64,000 bases of DNA from Streptomyces sp. JH34 (GCF_029428875.1 NZ_JAJSOO010000001.1:1054001-1118000); one strand, 5' to 3'. Shown: positions 8,443 through 17,525, counted from the first letter of the stretch. The notes: generated from the letters alone by a model not told the origin. Numbers and translations are program-made.

Positions 8443-9258
8443 ATGTCCCAACCCGCCAAGTCCCCCCGTTCCTCCACCGCGACGGACGCCCCGGAAACCA
8501 CCGCCGGCACCCGGGCCGCCGCCCAGCGGCTCAAGATGCGCCGCGAACTGGCGGCGGCGGCGATGGAACTGTTCGCCACGAAGGGGTACGAGGCGACGAC
8601 GGTCGACGAGATCGCGGGGGCGGCCGGGGTCGCCCGGCGCACGTTCTTCCGCCACTTCCGGTCCAAGGAGGAGGCCATCTTCCCGGACCACGACGACACC
8701 CTCGTCAGGGCCGAGGCCGTCCTCAACGCCGCCCCCGCGCACGAGCACCCGCTCGACACCGTGTGCCGCGGCATCAAGGAGGTCATGAAGATGTACGCGG
8801 CGAAGCCCGCTGTCTCCGTGGCGCGCTACAAGCTGACCCGTGAGGTGCCCACGCTCCGCGAGGCCGAGATCGCCTCGGTGGCCCGCTACGAGCGGCTGTT
8901 CACGCGCTATCTGCTGGGCCACTTCGACGAGCGCGACCACCACGTGGGCAATGACGACCCGCTGCTCGCCGAGGTCGCGGCGTCCGCCGTGGTGACCGCG
9001 CACAACCACGTGCTGCGGCGCTGGCTGCGCGCGGACGGCCAGGGCGACGTCGAGTCGCAGCTCGACCACGCGTTCGCGATCGTCCGGGACACCTTCGGTA
9101 CCGGGATCGGAGCGGGGCGGACCGCGGGCGGCGAGCCCGCGAAGACCCCCGCGGCCTCTGTGTCCAGGGAGGGTGAGGTGCTGGTCACCGTGGCCCGCAC
9201 CGACGCCCCGCTCGACGAGATCATGCGCACGATCCAGCAGGCCCTGAAGGAGCACTGA
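8443..9258 (+). CDS. TetR family transcriptional regulator
   Basis: A 271-residue repressor-type protein. The TetR DNA-binding domain is at about residues 27-75, with helix-turn-helix TTVDEIAGAAGVARRTFFRH followed by FRSKEEAIF. The rest is an all-helical ligand domain and a longer, more polar C-terminal extension. The start fits a TACGTT -10 box at 8431-8436, six bases before the ATG (leaderless). Placed between the 3-hydroxyacyl-CoA dehydrogenase and the ccr operon, it is the obvious candidate to control them, probably in response to an acyl-CoA. Its 3' end overlaps the convergent nuclease gene by 38 bp. Confidence 0.88.
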   Translation: MSQPAKSPRSSTATDAPETTAGTRAAAQRLKMRRELAAAAMELFATKGYEATTVDEIAGAAGVARRTFFRHFRSKEEAIFPDHDDTLVRAEAVLNAAPAHEHPLDTVCRGIKEVMKMYAAKPAVSVARYKLTREVPTLREAEIASVARYERLFTRYLLGHFDERDHHVGNDDPLLAEVAASAVVTAHNHVLRRWLRADGQGDVESQLDHAFAIVRDTFGTGIGAGRTAGGEPAKTPAASVSREGEVLVTVARTDAPLDEIMRTIQQALKEH

Positions 9259-10054
9259 GCGGCGCCTCGGGCAGCTCGTCCTCGAAGGCGGGCCCCTCGA
9301 CGGCGGGCTCCACGGCAGCCGTCCCGTGCCAGGGCGGCGGCGCGGCCCCCTCGCTCCACGCGCCGAGCTCGTCCGGGCCGAGGCAGAGGATCCCGCACTG
9401 CTCGGCGTACTCCAGGGCGGGGCCGGTGAAGTCGCCGGTGGAGACGATCACGGCGACGTCGGCCTCGTGCACGGCGTAGCAGGTGCCTCCGAAGCGCTGG
9501 AGGTCCTGCGAGCCGACCTTGTTGTCGGCCGTGTACCTCTTGCACTGCACGACCAGCCGGCGCCCGTCCGGCGTCGTGGCGACCACGTCCGCGCCGAGGT
9601 CACCCGCACCGCCGACGACCTCGGCGTCCGGGCAGCCGTCGCGCCGGCAGAGTCCGGCCACGGCCTCCTCGAACTCGTACGGATCCATGGCCGCGTAGTC
9701 GACCGGCAGCGGGCGCGGCAGCGGTTCGGTGGCCTGTACGGCAGCGGCCTCGGCCTGCTCCTCCAGGGCGGCGTTCACGACGTCGTAGGCGGTCTCGACC
9801 ACCGCCGTCGCGGCTCTCGCGGCCCGCCTGCGGCTTCGCCGCCTGCGCAGGAGCGCGACAGTCCCCGCCACCAGCAGGACCGTGAGGACGACGGCGGCGA
9901 CCGGATGCCGTTCGGCGCTCCGCAGAGCGGTGCGCAGCGCGAGCCCGCCCCCGGCGAGCAGGATGCCGGCGAGGACGAAGCCGAAGGCCGTCCGCCGGAC
10001 GTCGAAGTCGGGTCCGCGCCCGTTCCGCATTCCCCCGCGCGCCCGTATGCCCAT
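9221..10054 (-). CDS. Membrane-anchored Mrr-like restriction endonuclease domain protein
   Basis: The 277-residue protein begins with two hydrophobic segments, at about residues 22-42 (AFGFVLAGILLAGGGLALRT) and 51-69 (PVAAVVLTVLLVAGTVALL), followed by an Arg-rich cytosolic patch. A PD-(D/E)xK nuclease domain of the Mrr type follows: FEEAVAGLCRRDGC, then GDLGADVVATTPDGRRLVVQ leading into the CKRY element that carries the catalytic Lys. The tail is acidic and Pro-rich. Membrane-tethered Mrr-like proteins are common in Streptomyces; their target is unknown, but modified or foreign DNA is a family-based guess. The gene converges on and overlaps the TetR gene. ATG 10054 or the Met at residue 9 could be the start. 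Confidence 0.8.
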   Translation of the reverse strand: MGIRARGGMRNGRGPDFDVRRTAFGFVLAGILLAGGGLALRTALRSAERHPVAAVVLTVLLVAGTVALLRRRRSRRRAARAATAVVETAYDVVNAALEEQAEAAAVQATEPLPRPLPVDYAAMDPYEFEEAVAGLCRRDGCPDAEVVGGAGDLGADVVATTPDGRRLVVQCKRYTADNKVGSQDLQRFGGTCYAVHEADVAVIVSTGDFTGPALEYAEQCGILCLGPDELGAWSEGAAPPPWHGTAAVEPAVEGPAFEDELPEAPLSAPSGPAGSCA

Positions 10055-10179
10055 CGCGTATCACCCCAGCCCGTAACGTTCCGTCAAGATCACTTCCGTG
10101 TGCCCCCAGGACGCCGGTTGACGCAGTGTCATCGGAAAACCCGGTGGTCAGCAGGGGTCCCACGTGCTCGGATGCGCGC

Positions 10180-10971
10180 ATGAACCCTGACGAGACGCTG
10201 GCCCTGTTCGACCACGAGATGCGCGAACACGCCCGGCCCGACAGCCCCGGGACACACGTCGAACGGGTGGGTGGCGTCGTGCGCCAGACCGGTGGCGCCG
10301 ACGACTGGAACGGGGTCGTGTGGACGGCCCCCGACCTCTCCCCCGGCCGCGCGGAGTCGGAGATCGCCGCGCAGGTGGAGCACTACACCGCCCGGGGCCT
10401 CGGTGAGTTCGAGTGGAAGCTGTACGGGCACGACCGCCCGGCGGGACTGGGCGGGCTACTCACCGCCGCCGGCTTCGAGGCGGAGCCGTCGGAGACCCTG
10501 CTGGTGGCGCCGGTGGAGGGCCGGTCCGCATCGGTGGAACTCCCCGAGGGCGTCCGGCTGCGGGACGTGACCGACGCGGCCGGGGTGGAACTGATGGTCC
10601 GGGCCCATGAGCTGGCCTTCGGCACCGACGGCTCACGGCTGCGCCACCGGACGCTGGCCCGTCTCGACGCAGACCCGGACACGTTCGCCGCGGTGGTCGC
10701 CATGGCCGGCGACGAACCGGTGAGCTCGGCCCGGATGGAGATGTACCCCGGTACAGCCTTCGCCGGGCTGTGGGGAGGCGGGACCGCGGCGCCCTGGCGC
10801 GGCAGGGGGATCTACCGGGCACTGGTCGCCCACCGTGCGCGCGTCGCCGCCAGGCACGGCTGCCGCTTCCTCCAGGTCGACGCGACGGACCTGTCCGCCC
10901 CGATCCTGCGACGGCTCGGCTTCACCGCCCTGAGCACGACGACGCCGTACGTGTACCGCACCGCGCCGTAG
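10180..10971 (+). CDS. GNAT family N-acetyltransferase
   Basis: A 263-residue protein. The C-terminal half is a GNAT fold with the acetyl-CoA loop in TAAPWRGRGIYRALVAHRAR (R-G-x-G-I/Y) and a final LRRLGFTALSTTTPYVY. The N-terminal ~120 residues form a degenerate second GNAT-like lobe (VEHYTARGLGEFEWKLYGHD, LTAAGFEAEPSETLL), as in two-lobed acetyltransferases. The acceptor is unknown. The ATG at 10180 was chosen over the upstream in-frame ATG at 10126 because homology begins there. It stands upstream of the ccr promoter region and shares no overlap with its neighbours. Confidence 0.8.
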   Translation: MNPDETLALFDHEMREHARPDSPGTHVERVGGVVRQTGGADDWNGVVWTAPDLSPGRAESEIAAQVEHYTARGLGEFEWKLYGHDRPAGLGGLLTAAGFEAEPSETLLVAPVEGRSASVELPEGVRLRDVTDAAGVELMVRAHELAFGTDGSRLRHRTLARLDADPDTFAAVVAMAGDEPVSSARMEMYPGTAFAGLWGGGTAAPWRGRGIYRALVAHRARVAARHGCRFLQVDATDLSAPILRRLGFTALSTTTPYVYRTAP

Positions 10972-11338
10972 CACCCGGAAAAGGGGGCGCAACATGACAT
11001 ACCGCCCATGATGTTGCTCATGCGTGCCTACGAGATGACAACTGAGAGAAATTGTTGGCACTGGGTGCCTTGCCACCTGTCACGCAGTGCCATACGTTGA
11101 AGGAGTCCGGGCGGCCGGCGTGCAGAGACCTCTCGTACGCCGGCTGTCCCCGCAGACCACGTGTCGGCGCGCCCGGGCGCCTGCGTCACAGGCAAACCTT
11201 TTCTGCTCCACCGAGCAGGCACACCGCACCACCCGCCGAACCGACGGCACACCTCCACACCGCACCGTTCCCCTGACCACAGGGGTCCTCCGAGCGTTTC
11301 CCCCGACGCCGGAGACCCGATCTGCCGGAGGCATCACC
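10972..11338. other. 367-bp promoter and long 5' leader of the ccr operon
   Basis: No gene was found here. It holds a good promoter (11070-11098, listed separately) and about 235 nt of transcribed leader before the GTG of ccr. The leader is C-rich and has no clear terminator hairpin or known riboswitch core. The ccr frame happens to be open through part of it. Confidence 0.5.
11070..11098 (+). promoter_or_regulatory. Predicted sigma-HrdB-type promoter of the ccr operon
   Basis: TTGCCA at 11070-11075 and TACGTT at 11093-11098 are separated by exactly 17 bp, a good match to the Streptomyces housekeeping promoter. It lies about 240 bp upstream of the ccr start, which would give a long leader of unknown purpose. 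Confidence 0.5.
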
Positions 11339-12676
11339 GTGAAGGAAATCCTGGACGCGATCCAATCGCAGGACAGCACGGCCGCGGACTTCGCGGCCCT
11401 GTCCATCCCCGAGTCGTACCGCGCGGTGACCGTGCACAAGGACGAGGCCGAGATGTTCGCCGGCCTCGCCACCCGCGACAAGGACCCCCGCAAGTCGCTG
11501 CACCTGGACGAGGTGCCCGTGCCCGAACTCGGGCCCGGCGAGGCGCTCGTCGCCGTCATGGCCAGCTCGGTGAACTACAACTCCGTCTGGACCTCGATCT
11601 TCGAACCGGTGTCGACCTTCGGCTTCCTGGAGCGCTACGGCAAGCTCAGCGAGCTCACCAGGCGCCACGACCTGCCGTACCACGTCATCGGGTCGGACCT
11701 TGCGGGTGTCGTCCTGCGCACCGGCGCCGGAGTGAACGCGTGGAACCCGGGCGACGAGGTCGTCGCGCACTGCCTCTCGGTCGAGCTGGAGTCCTCGGAC
11801 GGCCACAACGACACGATGCTCGACCCCGAGCAGCGCATCTGGGGCTTCGAGACCAACTTCGGCGGCCTGGCGGAGATCGCACTCGTCAAGTCCAACCAGC
11901 TGATGCCGAAGCCCAAGCACCTCAGCTGGGAGGAGGCCGCCTCCCCGGGCCTGGTCAACTCGACCGCCTACCGCCAGCTCGTCTCGCGCAACGGCGCAGG
12001 CATGAAGCAGGGCGACAACGTGCTGATCTGGGGCGCGAGCGGCGGACTCGGCTCCTACGCCACCCAGTTCGCGCTGGCCGGCGGCGCCAACCCGATCTGT
12101 GTCGTCTCCAGCGACCAGAAGGCGGAGATCTGCCGGAAGATGGGCGCGACGGCGATCATCGACCGCAACGCCGAGGGCTTCAGGTTCTGGAAGGACGAGC
12201 ACAACCAGGACCCGCGTGAGTGGAAGCGCTTCGGCAAGCGCATCCGCGAGCTGACCGGCGGCGAGGACGTGGACATCGTCTTCGAGCACCCGGGCCGTGA
12301 GACGTTCGGCGCGAGCGTGTACGTCACCCGCAAGGGCGGCACGATCGTCACCTGCGCCTCGACCTCGGGCTACAACCACGAGTACGACAACCGCTACCTG
12401 TGGATGTCGCTCAAGCGGATCATCGGCTCCCACTTCGCCAACTACCGCGAGGCGTGGGAGGCCAACCGCCTGATCGCCAAGGGCAAGATCCACCCGACGC
12501 TCTCCAGGGTCTACTCCCTGGAGGACACCGGCCAGGCCGCGCACGACGTGCACCGCAACCTGCACCAGGGCAAGGTCGGCATCCTCGCGCTGGCGCCCCG
12601 CGAGGGACTGGGCGTGCGCGACACCGAGCTCCGCGAGCAGCACATCGACGCCATCAACCGCTTCCGCAACGTCTGA
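11339..12676 (+). CDS. ccr: Crotonyl-CoA carboxylase/reductase
   Basis: A 445-residue medium-chain dehydrogenase/reductase that converts crotonyl-CoA, CO2 and NADPH to (2S)-ethylmalonyl-CoA. This is the first committed step of the ethylmalonyl-CoA pathway and a source of polyketide extender units. With the GTG at 11339 as residue 1, the four residues known to bind CO2 in the Kitasatospora enzyme fall at the same numbers: Asn81, Phe170, Glu171 and His365. This also confirms the start. The NADPH-binding loop is LIWGASGGLGSYATQ. GGAG lies 8 bp before the GTG. It leads an operon with the mutase gene 8 bp downstream. Confidence 0.97.
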   Translation: MKEILDAIQSQDSTAADFAALSIPESYRAVTVHKDEAEMFAGLATRDKDPRKSLHLDEVPVPELGPGEALVAVMASSVNYNSVWTSIFEPVSTFGFLERYGKLSELTRRHDLPYHVIGSDLAGVVLRTGAGVNAWNPGDEVVAHCLSVELESSDGHNDTMLDPEQRIWGFETNFGGLAEIALVKSNQLMPKPKHLSWEEAASPGLVNSTAYRQLVSRNGAGMKQGDNVLIWGASGGLGSYATQFALAGGANPICVVSSDQKAEICRKMGATAIIDRNAEGFRFWKDEHNQDPREWKRFGKRIRELTGGEDVDIVFEHPGRETFGASVYVTRKGGTIVTCASTSGYNHEYDNRYLWMSLKRIIGSHFANYREAWEANRLIAKGKIHPTLSRVYSLEDTGQAAHDVHRNLHQGKVGILALAPREGLGVRDTELREQHIDAINRFRNV

Positions 12677-12684
12677 GGTCAACG

Positions 12685-14697
12685 ATGACCGAACGTCAGA
12701 AGGACCGTCCGTGGCTCATGCGGACGTACGCCGGTCACTCGACCGCCGAGGCGTCCAACGAGCTCTACCGGCGCAACCTCGCCAAGGGCCAGACAGGTCT
12801 GTCGGTCGCCTTCGATCTGCCCACGCAGACCGGCTACGACCCGGACCACGTCCTCGCCCGCGGCGAGGTGGGCCGGGTCGGCGTGCCCGTCTCGCACCTC
12901 GGTGACATGCGGCGGCTGTTCCAGGACATCCCCCTGGAGCAGATGAACACCTCGATGACGATCAACGCGACCGCGATGTGGCTCCTGGCGCTGTACCAGG
13001 TGGTCGCCGAGGAGCAGGGCGCGAACCCCGACAAGCTCCAGGGCACGACGCAGAACGACATCGTGAAGGAGTACCTGTCGCGGGGGACGCACGTCTTCCC
13101 GCCGGGCCCGTCGCTGCGTCTGACGACCGACATGATCACGTACACGGTCAACCGCATCCCGAAGTGGAACCCGATCAACATCTGCAGCTACCACCTGCAG
13201 GAGGCGGGGGCCACTCCGGTCCAGGAGATCGCGTACGCCATGTCGACGGCCATCGCGGTGCTCGACGCCGTACGTGACTCCGGGCAGGTGCCCGAGGAGC
13301 GGTTCGGCGACGTCGTCGCCCGCATCTCGTTCTTCGTGAACGCGGGCGTCCGCTTCATCGAGGAGATGTGCAAGATGCGCGCGTTCGGGCGCATCTGGGA
13401 CCAGGTCACACGCGAGCGGTACGGCATCGGGAACCCCAAGCAGCGCCGCTTCCGGTACGGCGTACAGGTCAACTCCCTGGGGCTCACGGAGGCGCAGCCG
13501 GAGAACAACGTCCAGCGCATCGTGCTGGAGATGCTGGCCGTCACCCTCTCCAAGGACGCCCGCGCACGCGCCGTGCAGCTGCCCGCCTGGAACGAGGCAC
13601 TGGGGCTGCCACGCCCCTGGGACCAGCAGTGGTCGCTGCGCATCCAGCAGGTCCTCGCGCACGAGAGCGACCTGCTGGAGTACGAGGACATCTTCGCCGG
13701 CTCGCACGTCGTCGAGGCGAAGGTCGACGAGCTGGTCGCCGAGTCGCTGGCCGAGATCGACCGGATCCAGCAGATGGGCGGCGCGATGGCCGCCGTGGAG
13801 TCCGGCTACCTCAAGTCGGAGCTGGTGTCCTCGCACGCGGCACGACGGGCCCGGATCGAGGGCGGCGAGGAGAAGATCGTCGGCGTCAACATCTACGAGA
13901 CGACCGAACCCAACCCGCTGACCGCCGATCTCGACGCCGCCATCATGACGGTGGACCCGGAGAACGAGGCCCGGGTCGTCGCCGCGCTGCACGAGTGGCG
14001 CGACAACCGCGACGAGTCCCGGGCCACCGAGTCCCTGACGGCTCTGAAGAAGGCGGCGGCGGGCACCGAGAACATGATGGAGGCGACCGTGGAGTGCGCC
14101 CGGGCGGGCGTCACCACGGGCGAGTGGGCCTGGGCACTGCGCGACGTGTTCGGTGAGTTCCGGGCGCCGACCGGCGTCTCCTCCGCTCCGGTGGCCGTCG
14201 CCGCCGAGGCGGGGACACCGCTCGCACAGGTCCGCGAGAAGGTCGCCCGCACCGCCGGGGACCTGGGTGTCGGACGGTTGCGCCTGCTGGTCGGCAAGCC
14301 GGGCCTGGACGGGCACTCCAACGGCGCAGAGCAGATCGCCGTACGGGCCAGGGACGCCGGCTTCGAGGTGGTCTACCAGGGCATCAGGCTGACACCCGAG
14401 CAGATCACCGACGCCGCCCTGGCGGAGGACGTGCACTGCGTCGGCCTGTCCATCCTGTCCGGCTCTCACGCGGAACTGGTCCCGGACGTGCTGGGCCGGC
14501 TGCGCGACGCCGGTGCGCCGGACATCCCCGTGATCGCCGGCGGCATCATCCCCCCGGCCGACGCGCAGGCCCTCATCTCCGCCGGCGTCGCCGCCGTCTT
14601 CACCCCGAAGGACTTCGGCATCACCGAGATCATCGGCCGTATCGTCGACGAGATCCGGAAAGCGAACAAGCTCGACCCTCTGGAGGTCCCCGCATGA
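12685..14697 (+). CDS. Ethylmalonyl-CoA mutase (B12-dependent, MeaA/Ecm type)
   Basis: A 670-residue single-chain mutase. The N-terminal ~520 residues form the acyl-CoA mutase barrel (RTYAGHSTAEASNELYRRNL, FDLPTQTGYDPDH, MSTAIAVLDAVRD). A B12-binding domain follows, with the cobalamin motif D-x-H-x-x-G in KPGLDGHSNGAEQI, then GLSILSGSHAELVPDVL and VIAGGIIPPAD. Placement directly after ccr indicates conversion of (2R)-ethylmalonyl-CoA to methylsuccinyl-CoA rather than methylmalonyl-CoA mutase activity. That call rests on context plus the shorter length relative to the usual ~730-residue large subunit. It ends in an ATGA overlap with the lyase gene, so translation is coupled. Confidence 0.92.
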   Translation: MTERQKDRPWLMRTYAGHSTAEASNELYRRNLAKGQTGLSVAFDLPTQTGYDPDHVLARGEVGRVGVPVSHLGDMRRLFQDIPLEQMNTSMTINATAMWLLALYQVVAEEQGANPDKLQGTTQNDIVKEYLSRGTHVFPPGPSLRLTTDMITYTVNRIPKWNPINICSYHLQEAGATPVQEIAYAMSTAIAVLDAVRDSGQVPEERFGDVVARISFFVNAGVRFIEEMCKMRAFGRIWDQVTRERYGIGNPKQRRFRYGVQVNSLGLTEAQPENNVQRIVLEMLAVTLSKDARARAVQLPAWNEALGLPRPWDQQWSLRIQQVLAHESDLLEYEDIFAGSHVVEAKVDELVAESLAEIDRIQQMGGAMAAVESGYLKSELVSSHAARRARIEGGEEKIVGVNIYETTEPNPLTADLDAAIMTVDPENEARVVAALHEWRDNRDESRATESLTALKKAAAGTENMMEATVECARAGVTTGEWAWALRDVFGEFRAPTGVSSAPVAVAAEAGTPLAQVREKVARTAGDLGVGRLRLLVGKPGLDGHSNGAEQIAVRARDAGFEVVYQGIRLTPEQITDAALAEDVHCVGLSILSGSHAELVPDVLGRLRDAGAPDIPVIAGGIIPPADAQALISAGVAAVFTPKDFGITEIIGRIVDEIRKANKLDPLEVPA

Positions 14698-15668
14698 CCA
14701 CGCCCACCGCCCAGGTGAACCGACTTCGTCCGCGCCGCTCCTGTCTGGCGGTGCCCGGCTCGAACCCGCGGTTCCTGGAGAAGGCCCAGGGCCTCCCGGC
14801 CGACCAGGTGTTCCTGGACCTGGAGGACGCGTGCGCGCCGCTCGCCAAGGAGGGCGCCCGGCACCACATCGTCGACGCGCTCAACAACGGTGACTGGACG
14901 GGCAAGACGCGCGTCGTGCGGGTCAACGACTGGACGACGCACTGGACGTACCGCGACGTCATCACGGTCGTCGAGGGCGCGGGCCCGAACCTCGACTGCA
15001 TCATGCTGCCGAAGGTGCAGGACGCGCAGCAGGTCGTGGCGCTCGACCTGCTGCTGACCCAGATCGAGAAGACGATGGGCTTCGAGGTCGGGAAGATCGG
15101 CATCGAGGCGCAGATCGAGAACGCCAAGGGCCTGGTGAACATCGACGACATCGCAGCCGCCTCGCCCCGCCTGGAGACCCTGATCTTCGGCCCGGCCGAC
15201 TTCATGGCCTCCATCAACATGAAGACCCTGGTCGTGGGCCAGCAGCCGCCCGGCTACCCGGCGGACGCGTACCACTACATCCTGATGCGCATCCTGATGG
15301 CGGCCCGCACGCACGACCTGCAGGCCATCGACGGCCCGTTCCTGCAGATCCGCGACGTGGACGCGTACCGCGAGGTCGCGGGCCGTGCGGCGGCGCTGGG
15401 CTTCGACGGCAAGTGGGTGCTGCACCCCGGTCAGGTCGACGCCGCCAACGAGGTGTTCTCGCCCGCGCAGGAGGACTACGACCACGCCGAGCTCATCCTC
15501 GACGCGTACGACTGGTGCACCTCGGAAGAGGGTGGCAAGAAGGGCTCGGCGATGCTCGGCGACGAGATGATCGACGAGGCCAGCCGCAAGATGGCCCTGG
15601 TCATCGCGGGCAAGGGCCGCGCGGCCGGGATGCAGCGCACCTCCAAGTTCGAAGCTCCGGAGGCCTGA
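14694..15668 (+). CDS. CitE-like L-malyl-CoA / beta-methylmalyl-CoA lyase
   Basis: A 324-residue HpcH/HpaI/CitE-family lyase. Visible signatures are RRSCLAVPGSNPRFLEKAQG, the metal-site QVFLDLEDACAP, the CoA/substrate strand IGIEAQIENAKGLVNIDDIA, and LIFGPADFMASI. Family members need Mg2+ and cleave beta-hydroxyacyl-CoAs. In the ethylmalonyl-CoA pathway this enzyme splits beta-methylmalyl-CoA into glyoxylate and propionyl-CoA and can condense or cleave malyl-CoA. It starts inside the stop of the mutase gene (ATGA) and is followed one base later by the hydratase gene, which supports a pathway role over a citrate lyase subunit. No CitD/CitF partners are present. Confidence 0.9.
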   Translation: MTTPTAQVNRLRPRRSCLAVPGSNPRFLEKAQGLPADQVFLDLEDACAPLAKEGARHHIVDALNNGDWTGKTRVVRVNDWTTHWTYRDVITVVEGAGPNLDCIMLPKVQDAQQVVALDLLLTQIEKTMGFEVGKIGIEAQIENAKGLVNIDDIAAASPRLETLIFGPADFMASINMKTLVVGQQPPGYPADAYHYILMRILMAARTHDLQAIDGPFLQIRDVDAYREVAGRAAALGFDGKWVLHPGQVDAANEVFSPAQEDYDHAELILDAYDWCTSEEGGKKGSAMLGDEMIDEASRKMALVIAGKGRAAGMQRTSKFEAPEA

Positions 15669-15669
15669 T

Positions 15670-16203
15670 ATGCAGTTCGGACGCACCTATGAGGAGTTCG
15701 AGGTCGGTGCTGTTTACAAGCACTGGCCCGGGAAGACGGTCACGGAATACGACGACCACCTGTTCTGCCTGCTGACCATGAATCACCACCCGCTGCACAT
15801 GGACAGCAACTACGCCGAGAGCACGACCGATTTCGGAAAGAACGTCGTCGTCGGCAACTACATCTACTCGCTGCTGCTCGGTATGTCGGTTCCCGACGTC
15901 TCCGGAAAGGCCATCGCCAACCTGGAGGTGGAGTCGCTGAAGCACGTCGCGCCGACCTTCCACGGTGACACGATCTACGGCGAGACGACCGTCCTCGACA
16001 AGACGCCGTCGAGGTCGAAGAGCGACCGCGGCATCGTCCATGTCGAGACGAAGGGCTACAAACAGGACGGCACGCTGGTCTGCGTGTTCCGCCGCAAGGT
16101 GATGGTCCCCACCGAGACGTACATCAAGGAACGCGGCGGCGAGCAGCCCGGCCGCCCCGAGATCGACCAGACGACGAGCAAGAACGTGGAGAAGCAGCCA
16201 TGA
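15670..16203 (+). CDS. MaoC-family mesaconyl-CoA hydratase
   Basis: A 177-residue single hot-dog domain. The MaoC hydratase signature is seen in TVTEYDDHLFCLLTMNHHPL followed by HMDSNYA (catalytic Asp/His region) and NYIYSLLLGMSVPDVSG. A later segment EVESLKHVAPTFHGDTIYGE matches the family substrate tunnel. In the pathway it hydrates mesaconyl-CoA to beta-methylmalyl-CoA, the substrate of the lyase just upstream. Proteobacterial Mch is about twice this length with two domains; the short form is usual in actinobacteria. The stop overlaps the start of the dehydrogenase gene (ATGA). Confidence 0.88.
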   Translation: MQFGRTYEEFEVGAVYKHWPGKTVTEYDDHLFCLLTMNHHPLHMDSNYAESTTDFGKNVVVGNYIYSLLLGMSVPDVSGKAIANLEVESLKHVAPTFHGDTIYGETTVLDKTPSRSKSDRGIVHVETKGYKQDGTLVCVFRRKVMVPTETYIKERGGEQPGRPEIDQTTSKNVEKQP

Positions 16204-17405
16204 GCCGACTCGCACAGACCGCCGGTCTGACGGACGTCCAGCAGGAAATTCTCTCCACGGTCCGGAATTTCGTCGACAAGGAGATCATTCCTGTCGCCAC
16301 CCAGCTGGAGCACCGCGACGAATATCCGACGGACATCGTCGAAGGCCTCAAGGAACTCGGCCTGTTCGGGCTGATGATTCCGGAGGAGTACGGCGGTCTG
16401 GGCGAGTCACTCCTCACGTACGCGCTGTGCGTCGAGGAGATCGCCCGGGGCTGGATGAGCGTGTCGGGCATCATCAACACGCACTTCATCGTGGCGTACA
16501 TGCTCAAGCAGCACGGCACGCAGGAGCAGAAGGACACGTTCCTGCCGCGGATGGCGCTGGGCGAGGTGCGGGGAGCGTTCTCGATGTCCGAGCCGGCGCT
16601 CGGCTCCGACGTCTCCGCGATCTCGTCGAAGGGCGTCAGGGAGGGCGACGAGTACGTCCTCGACGGCCAGAAGATGTGGCTGACGAACGGCGGCTCGTCC
16701 ACCCTGGTCGCCGTCCTGTGCCGGAGTGACGAAGGACACCCCGAGGGCACCGCTCCGCACAAGTCGATGACGACCTTCCTCGTGGAGAAGGAGGCGGGCT
16801 TCGGGGAGGTCCGCCCCGGCCTCACGATCCCGGGGAAGATCGACAAGATGGGCTACAAGGGTGTCGACACCACCGAGCTCATCATGGACGGACTGCGCAT
16901 TCCGGCCAATCGCGTACTGGGCGGCACGACCGGCCGAGGTTTTTACCAAATGATGGACGGTGTCGAGGTCGGGCGGGTGAATGTCGCCGCGCGTGGCTGT
17001 GGCGTCGCACAACGTGCGTTCGAACTGGGCGTGTCGTACGCCCAGCAGCGTCAGACCTTCGGAAAACCGATCGCCCAGCACCAGGCGATCCAGTTCAAAC
17101 TGGCTGAAATGGGCACCAAGGTCGAAGCCGCTCATGCGATGATGGTCAATGCAGCGCGCAAAAAGGACTCCGGGGAGCGGAACGACCTGGAGGCAGGGAT
17201 GGCGAAGTACCTCGCCTCCGAGTACTGCAAGGAAGTCGTCGAGGACGCCTTCCGCATCCACGGCGGTTACGGCTTCTCCAAGGAGTACGAGATCGAGCGC
17301 CTCTACCGCGAGGCCCCGATGCTGCTGATCGGTGAAGGTACCGCCGAGATCCAGAAAATGATCATCGGTCGCCGGCTGCTCGAGGAGTACCGGCTCCAGG
17401 GCTGA
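16200..17405 (+). CDS. Acyl-CoA dehydrogenase, probable methylsuccinyl-CoA dehydrogenase
   Basis: A 401-residue FAD acyl-CoA dehydrogenase. It has the three usual regions: N-terminal helices (QEILSTVRNFVDKEIIPVAT), the middle beta domain with FSMSEPALGSDVSAISS and GQKMWLTNGGSS, and the C-terminal helical domain with EDAFRIHGGYGFSKEYEIER. The catalytic Glu is in MLLIGEGTAEIQKMIIG. It should oxidise methylsuccinyl-CoA to mesaconyl-CoA and pass electrons to ETF. It is the last gene of the ccr operon, coupled to the hydratase. The specific substrate is inferred from the cluster, since acyl-CoA dehydrogenases look alike. Confidence 0.9.
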   Translation: MSRLAQTAGLTDVQQEILSTVRNFVDKEIIPVATQLEHRDEYPTDIVEGLKELGLFGLMIPEEYGGLGESLLTYALCVEEIARGWMSVSGIINTHFIVAYMLKQHGTQEQKDTFLPRMALGEVRGAFSMSEPALGSDVSAISSKGVREGDEYVLDGQKMWLTNGGSSTLVAVLCRSDEGHPEGTAPHKSMTTFLVEKEAGFGEVRPGLTIPGKIDKMGYKGVDTTELIMDGLRIPANRVLGGTTGRGFYQMMDGVEVGRVNVAARGCGVAQRAFELGVSYAQQRQTFGKPIAQHQAIQFKLAEMGTKVEAAHAMMVNAARKKDSGERNDLEAGMAKYLASEYCKEVVEDAFRIHGGYGFSKEYEIERLYREAPMLLIGEGTAEIQKMIIGRRLLEEYRLQG

Positions 17406-17496
17406 AATGTACCTTTCGAGGTGATTTGGTGGCGAAGAACATCACACCCGGTCACCCCCGTCCGGAGCCTTTCAGCTGTCCGACTCGGCTGCTGGC

Positions 17497-17525
17497 TTGC
17501 CCAGTTGCCGCTCGCACCCGATAGC
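17497..17525 (+). promoter_or_regulatory. Possible promoter of psd-pssA
   Basis: TTGCCC at 17497-17502 and GATAGC at 17520-17525, with a 17-bp spacer, sit ~63 bp before the psd start in a 182-bp gap. No terminator hairpin is obvious after the dehydrogenase gene, so read-through from the ccr operon remains possible. Confidence 0.4.

Noticed and set aside
11186..14469. Long minus-strand open frames (498 and 596 codons) opposite ccr and the mutase
   Set aside because: They mirror strong homology-backed genes on the other strand, have no recognisable motifs, and are expected in DNA with >90% GC third positions.
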